A stretch of DNA of 33,910 nucleotides from Cytophagales bacterium (GCA_025360395.1 JANYCH010000199.1:1-33910), one strand, 5' to 3'. Shown: positions 17,277 through 27,044, counted from the stretch's first letter. Notes: a model not told the origin generated them from the sequence alone. Numbers and translations: made by a program.

Positions 17277-18509
17277 TTAGTTAAAGCAGAATATAAATTC
17301 AGTTCCGATATTTTTTTGACTGTTTACTTTGATAGATACATTATACTTATCTAAAAGCTTTTTTACAATATAAAGGCCCATACCTGTCCCTTCTATATCA
17401 TGATTGTCCATACGTTCAAACAGGTTAAATAACTTTCCTTGTTCTTCATCTGTCATCCCTCGACCGTTGTCTGCAACTGATAGATATTTTAGTCCATCCT
17501 GAGTAGTAAAATTCAGTTTAAGATAGGGAGCCCGGTCAGGATGTTTGTATTTTATTGCGTTTGTAATGAGGTTATAAAGCAAACTTTTAAAAGCAACCCT
17601 ATTAAAAGTAAAATCTTCAACTTCAGAGAAGTTTTCGACAATTATTGAATTTGAATTATTTATCAGGGAAGTGATACTTGTTTCAATCTCTTCTAATACC
17701 GGTTTAACTTTGAAAGTCTCGAAAGAGGTACCTTCATTTTCTTTTCTTATTATATCAATTAATTCATTAATGGTGTTTTTAAGTTGTACAATAGCGCCTT
17801 CCTGCATTTTAATTATTTCAAACACTTCTGTTGAAATGGGGCTTTCCAACTCATCTTCTAATGCACTTATAAGTGCTTCCAGATTTGCGACCGGCAATTT
17901 CAGATCGTGAGAGGCTGTATAAACAAACTGATCGAGGTTATTATTAAGACTAATAAGTTTTTGATTATAAATCTGCAATTCAGCTTCAATAGTTTTCCTT
18001 TTCTCTATTTCAGCATTGAGGTCTGCATTCTTTATGTTCAGATCAGCGGTTCTTTGCTGAACAATTAATTCAAGATTATTATATGCTTCTTCAAGGTTCC
18101 TTTGCTGAATGTAAATGTCAATAAAAGAATAAACTTTAGATCGGGTAATTACCGGATCTAAAGGCTTAAACAGATAATCAACAGCTCCTTTGCTGTAACC
18201 TTCGGAAACATATTTGGATTCGTGGTTCAGGGCTGTGACAAATATGATGGGTATATTTTGAGAAGTTTTAGATTTCTTCAAAAAAGAAGCAACCTCATAA
18301 CCATCCATTTCGGGCATTTGTACGTCTAAAAGTACCAAAGCAATATTGCCTTTGTAAGCAATTTTCAAAGCTTCGTTTCCCGAGGTTGCGCGAAGAAAAT
18401 TAACAGACCTTTCTTCTAAATTTAGCAAATTCTCAAGAGCATAAATATTTTCTTCCTTATCATCTACTATGAGGACGTTGACAGAAATATCCTTTGGGTT
18501 TGAATTCAT
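17277..18509 (-). CDS. Receiver-sensor histidine kinase (REC-coiled coil-HisKA-HATPase)
   Basis: Soluble 410-aa protein. The N-terminal receiver (about 10-130) has the acidic pair DD at 16-17, Asp62 in LLDVQMPEMDG and Lys in YLFKPLD. A coiled-coil linker (about 135-190) leads to HisKA with phospho-His201 in ASHDLKLP and an HATPase domain with N-box NLITNAIKYKH, DNGRGM and GTGMGLYIVKKL. Its kinase should therefore be controlled by phosphorylation of its own receiver. It is the last gene of the signalling operon, 4 nt after cheB. It may take phosphate from the large hybrid kinase, but the direction of the relay cannot be read from sequence. Confidence 0.93.
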   Translation of the reverse strand: MNSNPKDISVNVLIVDDKEENIYALENLLNLEERSVNFLRATSGNEALKIAYKGNIALVLLDVQMPEMDGYEVASFLKKSKTSQNIPIIFVTALNHESKYVSEGYSKGAVDYLFKPLDPVITRSKVYSFIDIYIQQRNLEEAYNNLELIVQQRTADLNIKNADLNAEIEKRKTIEAELQIYNQKLISLNNNLDQFVYTASHDLKLPVANLEALISALEDELESPISTEVFEIIKMQEGAIVQLKNTINELIDIIRKENEGTSFETFKVKPVLEEIETSITSLINNSNSIIVENFSEVEDFTFNRVAFKSLLYNLITNAIKYKHPDRAPYLKLNFTTQDGLKYLSVADNGRGMTDEEQGKLFNLFERMDNHDIEGTGMGLYIVKKLLDKYNVSIKVNSQKNIGTEFIFCFN

Positions 18510-18513
18510 GTAA

Positions 18514-19101
18514 CTATAACGTTGACATTAATAATGACTGTATTTCCTCCAGTTTCAAAATGTGATCTATCTTAACCCTTTCAATTGCAGAAAGTGGCAT
18601 TGTTTTACTTATTGCCTCCATTGGATCCTGCACAATAGTCAGGCCACCCATTTCAGAGATTGCCTTTAATCCCTGGCTACCATCAGAATTTGCTCCTGTC
18701 AAAAGTATACCTATAAGTTTGTTTCGAAAAACCAATGAAGCGCTTTCAAATACTATGTCAATTGAAGGTCTTGAAAAAAGGACATTTTCAGAAACATCTA
18801 ATGAAAAGGTCCTGTCTTTTTCTACTAATACATGATAATTTGCCGGGACAAGATATATGGTTCCTGGACGAATTTCTTCTTTATCAGTTACTTCTTTAGT
18901 ATAAAGCCGGGTATTTTTTGTAATAACTGAACACAGGTTGCTTTCTACATTTTTTTGACGGTGAACTACAACAACAATCGGCAAAGGAAAGAAAACTGGC
19001 AAATCTTTTACGATTTTAATAACCGCTTCCATTCCTCCCCAGGATCCTCCGATCACAATGGCTTCGTAACCATTTTTTTTTATTTTAAAATTTTCTTCCA
19101 T
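18514..19101 (-). CDS. cheB: CheB-type methylesterase, stand-alone catalytic domain
   Basis: Protein-glutamate methylesterase/deamidase domain of 195 aa without the usual N-terminal receiver. Catalytic residues are visible as Ser20 in GGSWGG, His47 in VVHRQ and Asp140 in LTGANSDGS. It starts with the A of the cheR stop codon (TAATG), so translation is coupled to cheR. In chemotaxis CheB removes methyl groups from receptor glutamates and is switched on through its receiver; here that control is absent. No receptor, cheA or cheW is in the window, so the substrate is open. Confidence 0.92.
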   Translation of the reverse strand: MEENFKIKKNGYEAIVIGGSWGGMEAVIKIVKDLPVFFPLPIVVVVHRQKNVESNLCSVITKNTRLYTKEVTDKEEIRPGTIYLVPANYHVLVEKDRTFSLDVSENVLFSRPSIDIVFESASLVFRNKLIGILLTGANSDGSQGLKAISEMGGLTIVQDPMEAISKTMPLSAIERVKIDHILKLEEIQSLLMSTL

Positions 19102-19928
19102 TAAGAAATACGCCTGTAAATCTTTTCCTTACTATCTATTACTTCAAAATTTTTCCTGTATCTGGAAGTACTTAATGATTCTTTATTTCCTAAAACAAGG
19201 TATCCAAATACAGGAAGGCTATCAAGGAACATGCCAATTACTTTTTCCTGTAAATCTCTTTGAAAATATATCAATACGTTTCTGCAAACGATTAAATTAA
19301 ACTCATTGAAAGACGCATCACTAACCAAATTATGGGTAGAGTAAATTACGTTTGCTTTTAACTGTTCATTCATTATTGCATTATTATATCTCGCAAAATA
19401 ATAATCGGATAATGAAGTATGACCGCCAGCATTGATATAGTTTTTTGAATAATCTTTCATAACAGACAAAGGATAAATACCTTCTGCTGCTTCATTTATT
19501 ACTTTTTGATTAATGTCAGTAGCATAAATCCTGGTTTTTTTTAATATTCCTTCTTCTTTAAACAGGATTGCCAATGAGTAAACTTCTTCTCCAGTAGAAC
19601 ACCCAGCATCCCAAACACGAACATGCGGGTAAGTATCTAATTGAGGTATAACCTTAGCACGCAATTCTTTAAAGAAACCAGGGTCGCGGAACATTTCTGT
19701 TACATTGACAGTTATCTCCAACAGAAAATTATTAAAATGAAACTGGTCAATTTCCAAGTAACGCTTTAATTCTTCAACGGCTGACATCTTCATATTGGCC
19801 ATATATCTTCTTATTCGTCTCTGAAAAGAAGCTATAGAATATAAAGTAAAATCGAACCCATACATTCCCTTTATAAACAAAAGTAAATCAAGATATTCGT
19901 CATCATCCAATTCTAAAAGTGCAGACAT
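19101..19928 (-). CDS. cheR: CheR-type protein-glutamate methyltransferase
   Basis: SAM-dependent O-methyltransferase for glutamate side chains, 275 aa, the usual CheR length. The N-terminal helical domain (about 5-75) includes RRIRRYMANM. The catalytic domain shows TEMFRDPGFF, the SAM loop WDAGCSTGEEVYSLA, YATDINQ and CRNVLIYF. There is no C-terminal NWETF-binding TPR or extra domain. It sits 7 nt after the hybrid kinase and overlaps cheB by one base. The CheR/CheB pair without receptors suggests methylation of a kinase partner. Confidence 0.94.
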   Translation of the reverse strand: MSALLELDDDEYLDLLLFIKGMYGFDFTLYSIASFQRRIRRYMANMKMSAVEELKRYLEIDQFHFNNFLLEITVNVTEMFRDPGFFKELRAKVIPQLDTYPHVRVWDAGCSTGEEVYSLAILFKEEGILKKTRIYATDINQKVINEAAEGIYPLSVMKDYSKNYINAGGHTSLSDYYFARYNNAIMNEQLKANVIYSTHNLVSDASFNEFNLIVCRNVLIYFQRDLQEKVIGMFLDSLPVFGYLVLGNKESLSTSRYRKNFEVIDSKEKIYRRIS

Positions 19929-19935
19929 GTGAATT

Positions 19936-22900
19936 TTAAATCTGGTAAAGCCAAACTCTCATAAGAGAGATAAGTTTTGGTATATCAATAGGTTTTGAAG
20001 CATAATCAGAGATTCCAGCTGCCAGACATTTCTCTTTGTCTCCCGGCATTGCCTTGGCAGTTACTGCTATTATGGGCAAGTTATTAAATCTTTCATCAGC
20101 ACGTATAATTTTAGTTGCCTCGATTCCATCCATTTCAGGCATCATAATATCCATTAAAACAATTTGTATGTCAGGGTTTTTATTCAATTCATCAATCGCC
20201 TGCTTACCATCGTAGGCAACCAAGACTTCCATTCCCTGATCTTCCAATACGTTGGTCAAGGAATAAATATTCCTCATGTCATCATCTGCTATGAGTACCT
20301 TTTTGTATTTTAAAGATGCTTCAGATTTGTTTAAATTTTTCAGGAATGACTCTGCCTTGTTAAGGGTTTTATCAATACTAAACAGAAATAATTTAACTTC
20401 TTCTAATAACCTGGTATAAGAATAAGCCGTCTTTATAATAATCGTATTTGCATATTTTTTATATGCTGCTTCTTCTTTCTCAGTTAAGTCTTTACCTGAA
20501 TAAATAATGACTGGAATATTCTGGATTTGAACATTCTTTCTGATATTTTCTAAAACCTGGTAACCCGTCATATCTGGCAGGTTAATGTCCAATATCACAC
20601 AATCAAATTCTTTAACTAAAAGCATTTCCAAGGCCTCTTTCCCCGAAAAGGCACTTTGAGATATCAGATCCTGGGTAATAAGTAATTCTTTTACTGCATT
20701 ATTTTCAATAGTATTGTCTTCAACTATCAGGACGGTTTTTGTGGGGCTAGCCTCTTCATTCCTGTTAATATTTCCTAAAGTCTGATCCAACATCTGCAAA
20801 GTCAAGGGTTTCGGAATGAAAGTTTCCTGACCCAAATCTTTCGAACCTTCTTTTTCAAAGGCCGACATTAAATGGACCGGCACTTTCTTTAATGAGGGGT
20901 CATTTTTCAATTTCCTTAAAACTTCCCACCCTGTTGTATCTGGAAGTTGAATATCAAGTAGAATAGCGTCAGGATTACAGTTTTTAGCAAGTTCAAAACC
21001 TTCGCTTCCGTTACTTGCTGTAAACACTTCATATCCCTTTTTCTCAGAATAATCTACCAGAATATTACTAAAGTAAAAATCATCTTCGATAATCAGGATC
21101 CTGGTTTTCCCTCCTATAATTTTCCCTTTTTTAAATTCAACAGCTTGCGCTGTTTTTATTTCCTTCACATTTCTGGCTGGCTGTTCTCTTTCAACATTCT
21201 CAATAGGTTGAGGCGCTTCCAGCAGATACGGCAAATAAAGAGTGAAGGAGCTTCCTTTTCCCAGTTCACTTTCAAACTGAATTTCTCCGCCTAATAATGC
21301 TGCCAGGTCACGGCTTATGGTTAAGCCCAATCCGGAACCTCCAAATTTTCTGGTTGTAGAAAGGTCTGCCTGTTGAAAAGCTTCAAAAACAATGTGTTTT
21401 TTATCTTCCGCAATACCAATCCCAGCGTCTTTGACAGTAAATGCTATTGTTTTACCATTTTTCAAATTGGTATTGGCAAACTTTACTTCATTCCCTACTC
21501 TGTGTATATTGTATTCAATCGATTTATCCTTCGGAGTAAATTTAAAAGCATTTGATAATAAGTTCTTCAGGATTTGTTCTACCCTAAAACGGTCGGTACG
21601 GATAGTTTCTGGCAGGGCAGGATCTATAAAAACTTTAAAATCTATCTGTTTTTCTAAGGCAAGGTCTTTAAATTGGCCTTCAAGATTGAATTCATCAATT
21701 TTATACTCACTTAATTCAAGAGCAACTTTTCCAGATTCAATTCTGGCAAGATCTAATATTTCGTTTATTAGTTTTAGAAGGTCGTTCCCTGACTTTTCAA
21801 TAACACCGGCATGTTGAGTCTCTTTTTCGGATAAGGTATTATTCCGGTTGTCCTTTAATATTTTGGCAAGGATCAGAATACTGTTTAATGGTGTCCTTAA
21901 TTCGTGCGACATATTGGCCAGAAAATCTGACTTATATTTACTAACCATTTCGAATTGTTCCATTTTAAGCTGAATTGCATCTTTTGCATTTTCAAGCTCC
22001 TGGTTTTTGTACCTTAGGCTTTCATATTGTTCTTCAAGTTCATTGGTTTTTTCCTCCAATTCGGCATTTTTTTCCTGTAGTTCTTCTTCACTTGTTCTCA
22101 ATTCTTCTTCTGAAGCCTGCAAAAGATCCCTTTGATAACGGATTTCTTCATTAATCTGCCTTAATTCTTCCTGCTGGGCTTCAAGTTCTTCTGCCTGGTT
22201 TTGAACTTGTTTTAGAAACTCTTCAGTTTTCATTTCTGACTTTATTGCGAACAAGAATGTAGCAACAGTAAGATTAATGCCATTCAGGAATTCTAAATCC
22301 TTCTTGTCAAAATTATTTTTATGTAATAATTCTACTATTGCAATTGTTTTATTGTGATGATAAAAAGGAAGTAAAAGTATACTGGAAGGCTCAATATTTA
22401 CAAAAGTTGACTTTATTGTCAAACTGCCATCCGGTACATCGTTTATTATAGTTGGTTTCATATCAAGTACGACCTGACCAAGTAAACCCTCTCCTGATTT
22501 AAATTTGGAACGGGTATTCGAAGTATTTTCAAATGCAAATTGGTTTGTCAATTGAAACTCATCATTTTCATCCTGAATAAATAAAATTCCAGAATTACTT
22601 TTGGTAAAATCGCATAAGAAACGTAATAGCTTATCTCCAAAACTTTCCAATTCCCTTTCCGGTCTCAACAAATCATTTAGTTCAGTCGATTTTGAGAGTA
22701 GATAGTTGTTCTTATTTAATTCTGTTTGACTCAATAAAATTTGTTCATTGTTAGATTTGAGTTCGGCATTTAGCCTGGAAAGTTCCATTTCTGCAAACTC
22801 CCTGATTTTAATATCTTTGGAGATAAGGTAGAAAGACAGCAAGGAAACTAAAACTGCTATCATGGATGTAATACCTATAATATAGGGTGTAATAGTAGCA

Positions 22901-23442
22901 AATTGTTCAACTCCCTTTATCCTGATATTCAACAACCTGTCTTCTTCAATTTTCATTTCGGCTATGATAGCCCTACATTTAAACATAATTTCCCTGCCCT
23001 TTAACATATCATGAACAGGCATTCTATGTTCGGCTTTGTAAATTCTTATAACAGAATCTAATGTGGAGAATCTTAGATTAATATACGGCACAAGCCTTCT
23101 AATGCTATTCTGTTGCCTGTCATTGTCTATTGTAAGAGCCCTTATTGATTCTACGGATTCCATAGCCCTTTCGTGGCTTCCATTGTAAAGTGAAAGAAAA
23201 ACATCTTCTCCTGAGAGCAAATAACCTCTTTGTGAAGTTTCCCCATCTTTAAGACTAGAAAGCACATTCTCAAGACTTTTTAATACTTCATTGGTGTGGT
23301 CAACTAATTTAGACATCTTAATTAACTCCCTTATACTGAAAAAGGACAGCAAGGAACTGATGATCAATATGATTAAAGAAAATCCTAACCCGAACTGTAT
23401 TTTCTTATTTAGGGTTACGTTAGAAAAATTTAAATTTGACAT
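19936..23442 (-). CDS. Hybrid sensor histidine kinase: CHASE3-GAF-coiled coil-HisKA-HATPase-REC-REC-REC
   Basis: 1168-aa membrane sensor. TM1 (about 16-37) and TM2 (about 186-208) flank a CHASE3 extracytoplasmic domain with the GETSQRGYLLSG motif. A GAF domain (about 255-405) is followed by a Glu/Gln-rich coiled coil (about 405-495), HisKA with His513 in MSHELRTPLN, and HATPase with NLLSNAFKFTP, DAGIGIA and GGSGLGLTIS. Three receivers follow with Asp830, Asp952 and Asp1098, each with its acidic pocket (IIEDD, IVEDN, IADDD). In REC2 the usual conserved Lys region reads IIIKTA, and it may be less canonical. First gene of the operon with cheR, cheB and the REC-kinase. Signal unknown. Confidence 0.94.
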   Translation of the reverse strand: MSNLNFSNVTLNKKIQFGLGFSLIILIISSLLSFFSIRELIKMSKLVDHTNEVLKSLENVLSSLKDGETSQRGYLLSGEDVFLSLYNGSHERAMESVESIRALTIDNDRQQNSIRRLVPYINLRFSTLDSVIRIYKAEHRMPVHDMLKGREIMFKCRAIIAEMKIEEDRLLNIRIKGVEQFATITPYIIGITSMIAVLVSLLSFYLISKDIKIREFAEMELSRLNAELKSNNEQILLSQTELNKNNYLLSKSTELNDLLRPERELESFGDKLLRFLCDFTKSNSGILFIQDENDEFQLTNQFAFENTSNTRSKFKSGEGLLGQVVLDMKPTIINDVPDGSLTIKSTFVNIEPSSILLLPFYHHNKTIAIVELLHKNNFDKKDLEFLNGINLTVATFLFAIKSEMKTEEFLKQVQNQAEELEAQQEELRQINEEIRYQRDLLQASEEELRTSEEELQEKNAELEEKTNELEEQYESLRYKNQELENAKDAIQLKMEQFEMVSKYKSDFLANMSHELRTPLNSILILAKILKDNRNNTLSEKETQHAGVIEKSGNDLLKLINEILDLARIESGKVALELSEYKIDEFNLEGQFKDLALEKQIDFKVFIDPALPETIRTDRFRVEQILKNLLSNAFKFTPKDKSIEYNIHRVGNEVKFANTNLKNGKTIAFTVKDAGIGIAEDKKHIVFEAFQQADLSTTRKFGGSGLGLTISRDLAALLGGEIQFESELGKGSSFTLYLPYLLEAPQPIENVEREQPARNVKEIKTAQAVEFKKGKIIGGKTRILIIEDDFYFSNILVDYSEKKGYEVFTASNGSEGFELAKNCNPDAILLDIQLPDTTGWEVLRKLKNDPSLKKVPVHLMSAFEKEGSKDLGQETFIPKPLTLQMLDQTLGNINRNEEASPTKTVLIVEDNTIENNAVKELLITQDLISQSAFSGKEALEMLLVKEFDCVILDINLPDMTGYQVLENIRKNVQIQNIPVIIYSGKDLTEKEEAAYKKYANTIIIKTAYSYTRLLEEVKLFLFSIDKTLNKAESFLKNLNKSEASLKYKKVLIADDDMRNIYSLTNVLEDQGMEVLVAYDGKQAIDELNKNPDIQIVLMDIMMPEMDGIEATKIIRADERFNNLPIIAVTAKAMPGDKEKCLAAGISDYASKPIDIPKLISLMRVWLYQI

Positions 23443-23933
23443 TAAAGGTTTATTTCGTGGATTAATATTTGTCTTAAAACAATTTCAAACAATCTTAACA
23501 AAATTTAAAAATTCCATTCGTTTCATACTGATATATAAGAACTTATAATAATCCTGTATCAAACTGTTTTTCAAATAGTTATTTAAAAATCTAAATAACA
23601 TACAACTAAAAAAACTTTGCCATAAGGTACGCATGAAACCATAAAAAATTATATTATTGTTATTTAATACTTCTAATTTAATAAATAAGACAAGTGGATA
23701 AAAATAAATATTATTTATCCTTTTCGAAACAAAAATCCGAATATTGACCAAAAACAATATTTTTAAATATTATAATTAGTAAAATTTGAATATTTCAGAA
23801 TAATATTTTGTAATTACTTGAAGCATCCCTATATTTGAAATGCTTATTTATCTTTTTGAAAACATTCATTCCTTCTGGTTTCTATATCCTTCACAACATA
23901 GATTTTAGGCAGGTATAACAAGACAGAGCCACA
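23443..23933. other. 491-bp AT-rich divergent intergenic region
   Basis: It separates the signalling operon (minus strand) from the permease gene (plus strand) and must hold both promoters, but I found no exact TTTG-N18-20-TAnnTTTG match. A small inverted repeat, GGATAAA/TTTATCC (23696-23702 and 23714-23720), is present. The 90-aa minus-strand ORF here looks like chance AT-rich coding (Asn/Ile/Phe-rich, no motif). Confidence 0.5.
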
Positions 23934-24941
23934 ATGAAAATCAGGAGAATTATAGAAAAACATGATAAGGCAGACATTGAGCATGAGGAATTAGGCATAC
24001 CGCCTTTAGAAGAATCAGTTCACGAAGAACCATGGAGCCTCCTCAAAAAATGCTTAGTGGCAGCATTCATTGCAATAGGTGTGGTAACTGTAGTTTATTT
24101 TCTGCTTCAATTCCTTTTTCCCGTTTTTACTGCTGAAAAAGTTGTTCAATTTATTGATGTATTTACCCAGAAAAAATTCTGGACATATGTATTTGTTGGC
24201 CTTGGTGCACAAATGATTGATGGGGCTTTAGGAATGGCATATGGAGTTAGTTCTACAACCTTTTTATTGAGTGCAGGTGTAGGGCCTTCCGCAGCAAGTG
24301 CAAGTGTGCACATTGCCGAAATGTTTACATCAGGTATATCCGGCATTTCTCACCTCAAATTTGGGAATGTTAACAAAAAGCTATTTAAAAGTCTTTTATT
24401 TACCGGTGTACTTGGAGGAATGCTAGGTGCATTTCTATCAACACAAATAGATGGTAATATTCTAAAGCCTTATATATCAGGATATTTGCTTATCATGGGC
24501 ATTGTAATTATAAGGAAGGCTGTTAGAAAGAATGTTAAAAAGAAAAAGACAACCAATATACGCTGGCTGGCTTTGTTTGGCGGGTTTGTTGATGCAGTCG
24601 GTGGTGGAGGTTGGGGACCTGTAGTAACTACTACACTTGTTAGCTCAGGAAGAGACCCTCGTTATACGATAGGTTCGGTTAACCTAGCCGAATTCTTTGT
24701 CGCAGTAGGTACGGCTTTGTCATTTGCCCTTTTCATGGGCCTTCAGGAATGGCAAACAATAGGTGAACTTGGTGTTATTATTTTAGGCTTAATAGTGGGT
24801 GGAATGTTTGCAGCGCCATTTGCTGCTATAATATTAAGACATGTAAAGGCAAAAAAACTGATGATTTTTGTTGGTATACTTATTATTGTTTTGAGCCTTC
24901 GGACACTGCTGAAAGCATTATTTGGAATACAATTATTCTAA
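23934..24941 (+). CDS. TauE/SafE (TSUP) family permease
   Basis: Integral inner-membrane transporter of the family that exports sulfite or organosulfonates. It has 335 aa. A hydrophilic N-terminus (about 1-35) precedes many hydrophobic helices. The two related halves typical of the family are visible: MIDGALGMAYGVSSTTFLL in the first and FVDAVGGGGWGPVVTTTLV in the second, each with a Gly-rich loop. The next gene, M20 amidohydrolase, begins 13 nt later and is likely co-transcribed. The substrate cannot be deduced from sequence; no sulfur-assimilation gene is nearby. Confidence 0.9.
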   Translation: MKIRRIIEKHDKADIEHEELGIPPLEESVHEEPWSLLKKCLVAAFIAIGVVTVVYFLLQFLFPVFTAEKVVQFIDVFTQKKFWTYVFVGLGAQMIDGALGMAYGVSSTTFLLSAGVGPSAASASVHIAEMFTSGISGISHLKFGNVNKKLFKSLLFTGVLGGMLGAFLSTQIDGNILKPYISGYLLIMGIVIIRKAVRKNVKKKKTTNIRWLALFGGFVDAVGGGGWGPVVTTTLVSSGRDPRYTIGSVNLAEFFVAVGTALSFALFMGLQEWQTIGELGVIILGLIVGGMFAAPFAAIILRHVKAKKLMIFVGILIIVLSLRTLLKALFGIQLF

Positions 24942-24954
24942 ACCTGAAAAAAAA

Positions 24955-26169
24955 ATGGATCAGTTATTACTACAGGAAGTAAGGAGAATTGCGGGACAAA
25001 TTTCAAATGAAGTAATTTTCTACAGGCGGCATTTGCACCAAAATCCCGAACTTTCTTTTAAAGAATTTAAAACTTCCGAATTTATTGCCCAAACACTAAT
25101 CAGCAAAAATATTCAGGTAGAATATGTAAAAGAAGGGATTGCCCAGACAGGATTGGTTGCATATATAAAAGGCAAAAATCCTGAAAAAAAACAGGTCGCT
25201 TTAAGGGCAGATATGGACGCATTGCCTATTCAGGAGCAAAATAGCGTAGATTATAAATCTGAAAATGAAGGAATTATGCATGCTTGTGGACATGATGTAC
25301 ATTCATCGTCCTTGCTTGGCACTGCGATAATCCTTAATGACCTAAAAAATGAGTTTGAAGGAACAGTAAAATTAGTGTTCCAGCCTGGTGAAGAATTAAT
25401 TCCCGGAGGAGCTTCATTGATGATAAAGGCTGGCATTTTAGAAAACAAATCCATAAAGAGCATGTTTGGCCAACACGTGGCGCCACAAATTGAGGCAGGA
25501 AAAGTCGGTTTCCGTTCCGGAATATATATGGCAAGTGCAGATGAAATTTACCTGACAATTAAAGGAAAAGGCGGTCATGCTGCCATGCCAGACACTACTG
25601 TTGATCCTGTGCTTATTATGGCACATGTCATTATTGCCCTTCAGCAAGTAGTAAGCCGCAATGCCAATCCTAAAATACCAACTGTATTATCCTTTGGTAA
25701 AGTAGTTGCTGATGGTGCAACCAATATCATTCCAAATGAGGTAAAAGTAGCCGGAACCTTTAGAACCTTGAATGAGGAGTGGCGTGCAGAAGCAAAAAAA
25801 AGAATAACTAAGATAGCCACCGGAATTGCCGAAAGTATGGGAGGGACCTGTGACGTCAATATTCTAGATGGATATCCTTACCTGGAAAACAATCCTTTAC
25901 TTACCGAACGGGCGAAAGAATATGCTAAAGAATTTTTAGGTGAAGAAAATGTTGTTGACCTGGATATTTGGATGGCATCAGAAGATTTTGCTTACTATAC
26001 ACATCATGTAGATTCGTGCTTTTATAGATTAGGTGTACGAAATGAAGAGTTAGGTATTACTTCGGGAGTTCATACTCCAACCTTTAATGTTGACGAAAAA
26101 GCATTAGAAGTCGGCAGCGGATTGATGGCCTGGCTTGCTATTAAAGAATTAGAGACTGAGCTCTCATAA
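24955..26169 (+). CDS. M20-family amidohydrolase (N-acyl-amino acid hydrolase-like)
   Basis: Metal-dependent amidohydrolase of 404 aa, like hippurate, N-acetyl-amino-acid or IAA-amino-acid hydrolases. Metal-binding and catalytic motifs are ALRADMDALPI (about 82-92), HACGHDVH with Cys111 and His113, and PGEEL with catalytic Glu146/147. The dimerisation domain begins near GKGGHAAMP. The ORF track opens at 24922, overlapping the permease; ATG 24955 is preferred because it starts the protein just before the conserved YRRHLHQNPELS. There is no signal peptide, so it is cytoplasmic. Natural substrate unknown. Confidence 0.92.
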   Translation: MDQLLLQEVRRIAGQISNEVIFYRRHLHQNPELSFKEFKTSEFIAQTLISKNIQVEYVKEGIAQTGLVAYIKGKNPEKKQVALRADMDALPIQEQNSVDYKSENEGIMHACGHDVHSSSLLGTAIILNDLKNEFEGTVKLVFQPGEELIPGGASLMIKAGILENKSIKSMFGQHVAPQIEAGKVGFRSGIYMASADEIYLTIKGKGGHAAMPDTTVDPVLIMAHVIIALQQVVSRNANPKIPTVLSFGKVVADGATNIIPNEVKVAGTFRTLNEEWRAEAKKRITKIATGIAESMGGTCDVNILDGYPYLENNPLLTERAKEYAKEFLGEENVVDLDIWMASEDFAYYTHHVDSCFYRLGVRNEELGITSGVHTPTFNVDEKALEVGSGLMAWLAIKELETELS

Positions 26170-26180
26170 GTACATAATCA

Positions 26181-27044
26181 ATGAACCTCATCAATATCTC
26201 TCCTCTCTGGAACGAATACGAGCTTATAGACTCAGGGAATTTTGAAAAGCTTGAACGCTTCGGAGAGTTTACCCTTGCCAGGCCTGAACCACAAGCCATG
26301 TGGGACAAAACATTACCCGATGAGGAATGGAATAAAATGGCTCACGCAAATTTCAGAAGAGACGAAAAAAACCCTGAAAAGGGGCTTTGGACTTTAAAAT
26401 CTTCTATGAGGGAACAATGGTTTGTTTCTTATAAATTCAACAATCTGGACCTGAAGTTCAGGTTAGGTTTATCATCATTTAAACATGTTGGTTTATTTCC
26501 GGAACAAGCTGATAACTGGAACTATATTTACCAGAAAACAGCATCTTTTGGAAAGCCCAAAATCCTGAACCTTTTTGCCTATACCGGCGGAGCATCTCTT
26601 GCAGCCAAAGCAGCAGGTGCAGATATAACACATCTTGATTCTGTAAAACAATGTATTTCATGGGCCAAAGAAAACATGGAAGCAAGCAAATTGGATAACA
26701 TCCGCTGGTTAGTTGAAGATGCTTTTAAGTATGTAAAAAGAGAAGCTAAGAGAGGTTCAAAATACCAAGGGATAATATTGGACCCACCTGCATATGGTCG
26801 TGGTCCGGAAGGCGAGAAATGGATTTTGGAAGATTGCCTCAATGAAACTTTGAAATGTTGTGCTCAAATTTTAGATGATAAAGGATTTTTAGTCCTTAAC
26901 CTGTATTCTATGGGTTATTCAGCATTGCAAGCCGAAACCTTGATTAGGTCTGTATTTGGAAACAAAAAAATAGAAATCGGGGAATTTTATTTTGAGGACA
27001 AAGCCAAAAGAAAATTACCTCTCGGACTTTTTGCCAGGTTCTAG
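26181..27044 (+). CDS. Class I SAM-dependent methyltransferase, RlmI-like
   Basis: 287-aa methyltransferase resembling the catalytic part of the RlmI/RlmK 23S rRNA cytosine-C5 methyltransferases. The SAM-binding motif I is ILNLFAYTGGASLAA (about 128-142), an acidic Asp follows in THLDSVKQ, and the catalytic-type motif is LDPPAYGRGP (about 200-209). The N-terminal PUA domain of RlmI is absent. It starts 11 nt after the M20 gene, probably in the same transcript. Its stop is only 4 nt from the stop of the convergent OmpA-family gene. The rRNA target is inferred from family, not shown. Confidence 0.88.
   Translation: MNLINISPLWNEYELIDSGNFEKLERFGEFTLARPEPQAMWDKTLPDEEWNKMAHANFRRDEKNPEKGLWTLKSSMREQWFVSYKFNNLDLKFRLGLSSFKHVGLFPEQADNWNYIYQKTASFGKPKILNLFAYTGGASLAAKAAGADITHLDSVKQCISWAKENMEASKLDNIRWLVEDAFKYVKREAKRGSKYQGIILDPPAYGRGPEGEKWILEDCLNETLKCCAQILDDKGFLVLNLYSMGYSALQAETLIRSVFGNKKIEIGEFYFEDKAKRKLPLGLFARF

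Noticed and set aside
21392-21817. 141-aa plus-strand ORF inside the hybrid kinase gene
   Set aside because: Antisense to the HisKA/HATPase coding region; no independent evidence of coding.
23485-23757. 90-aa minus-strand ORF in the large intergenic region
   Set aside because: Composition is Asn/Ile/Phe/Leu-rich as expected from random AT-rich DNA, with no motif, signal peptide or neighbour support.
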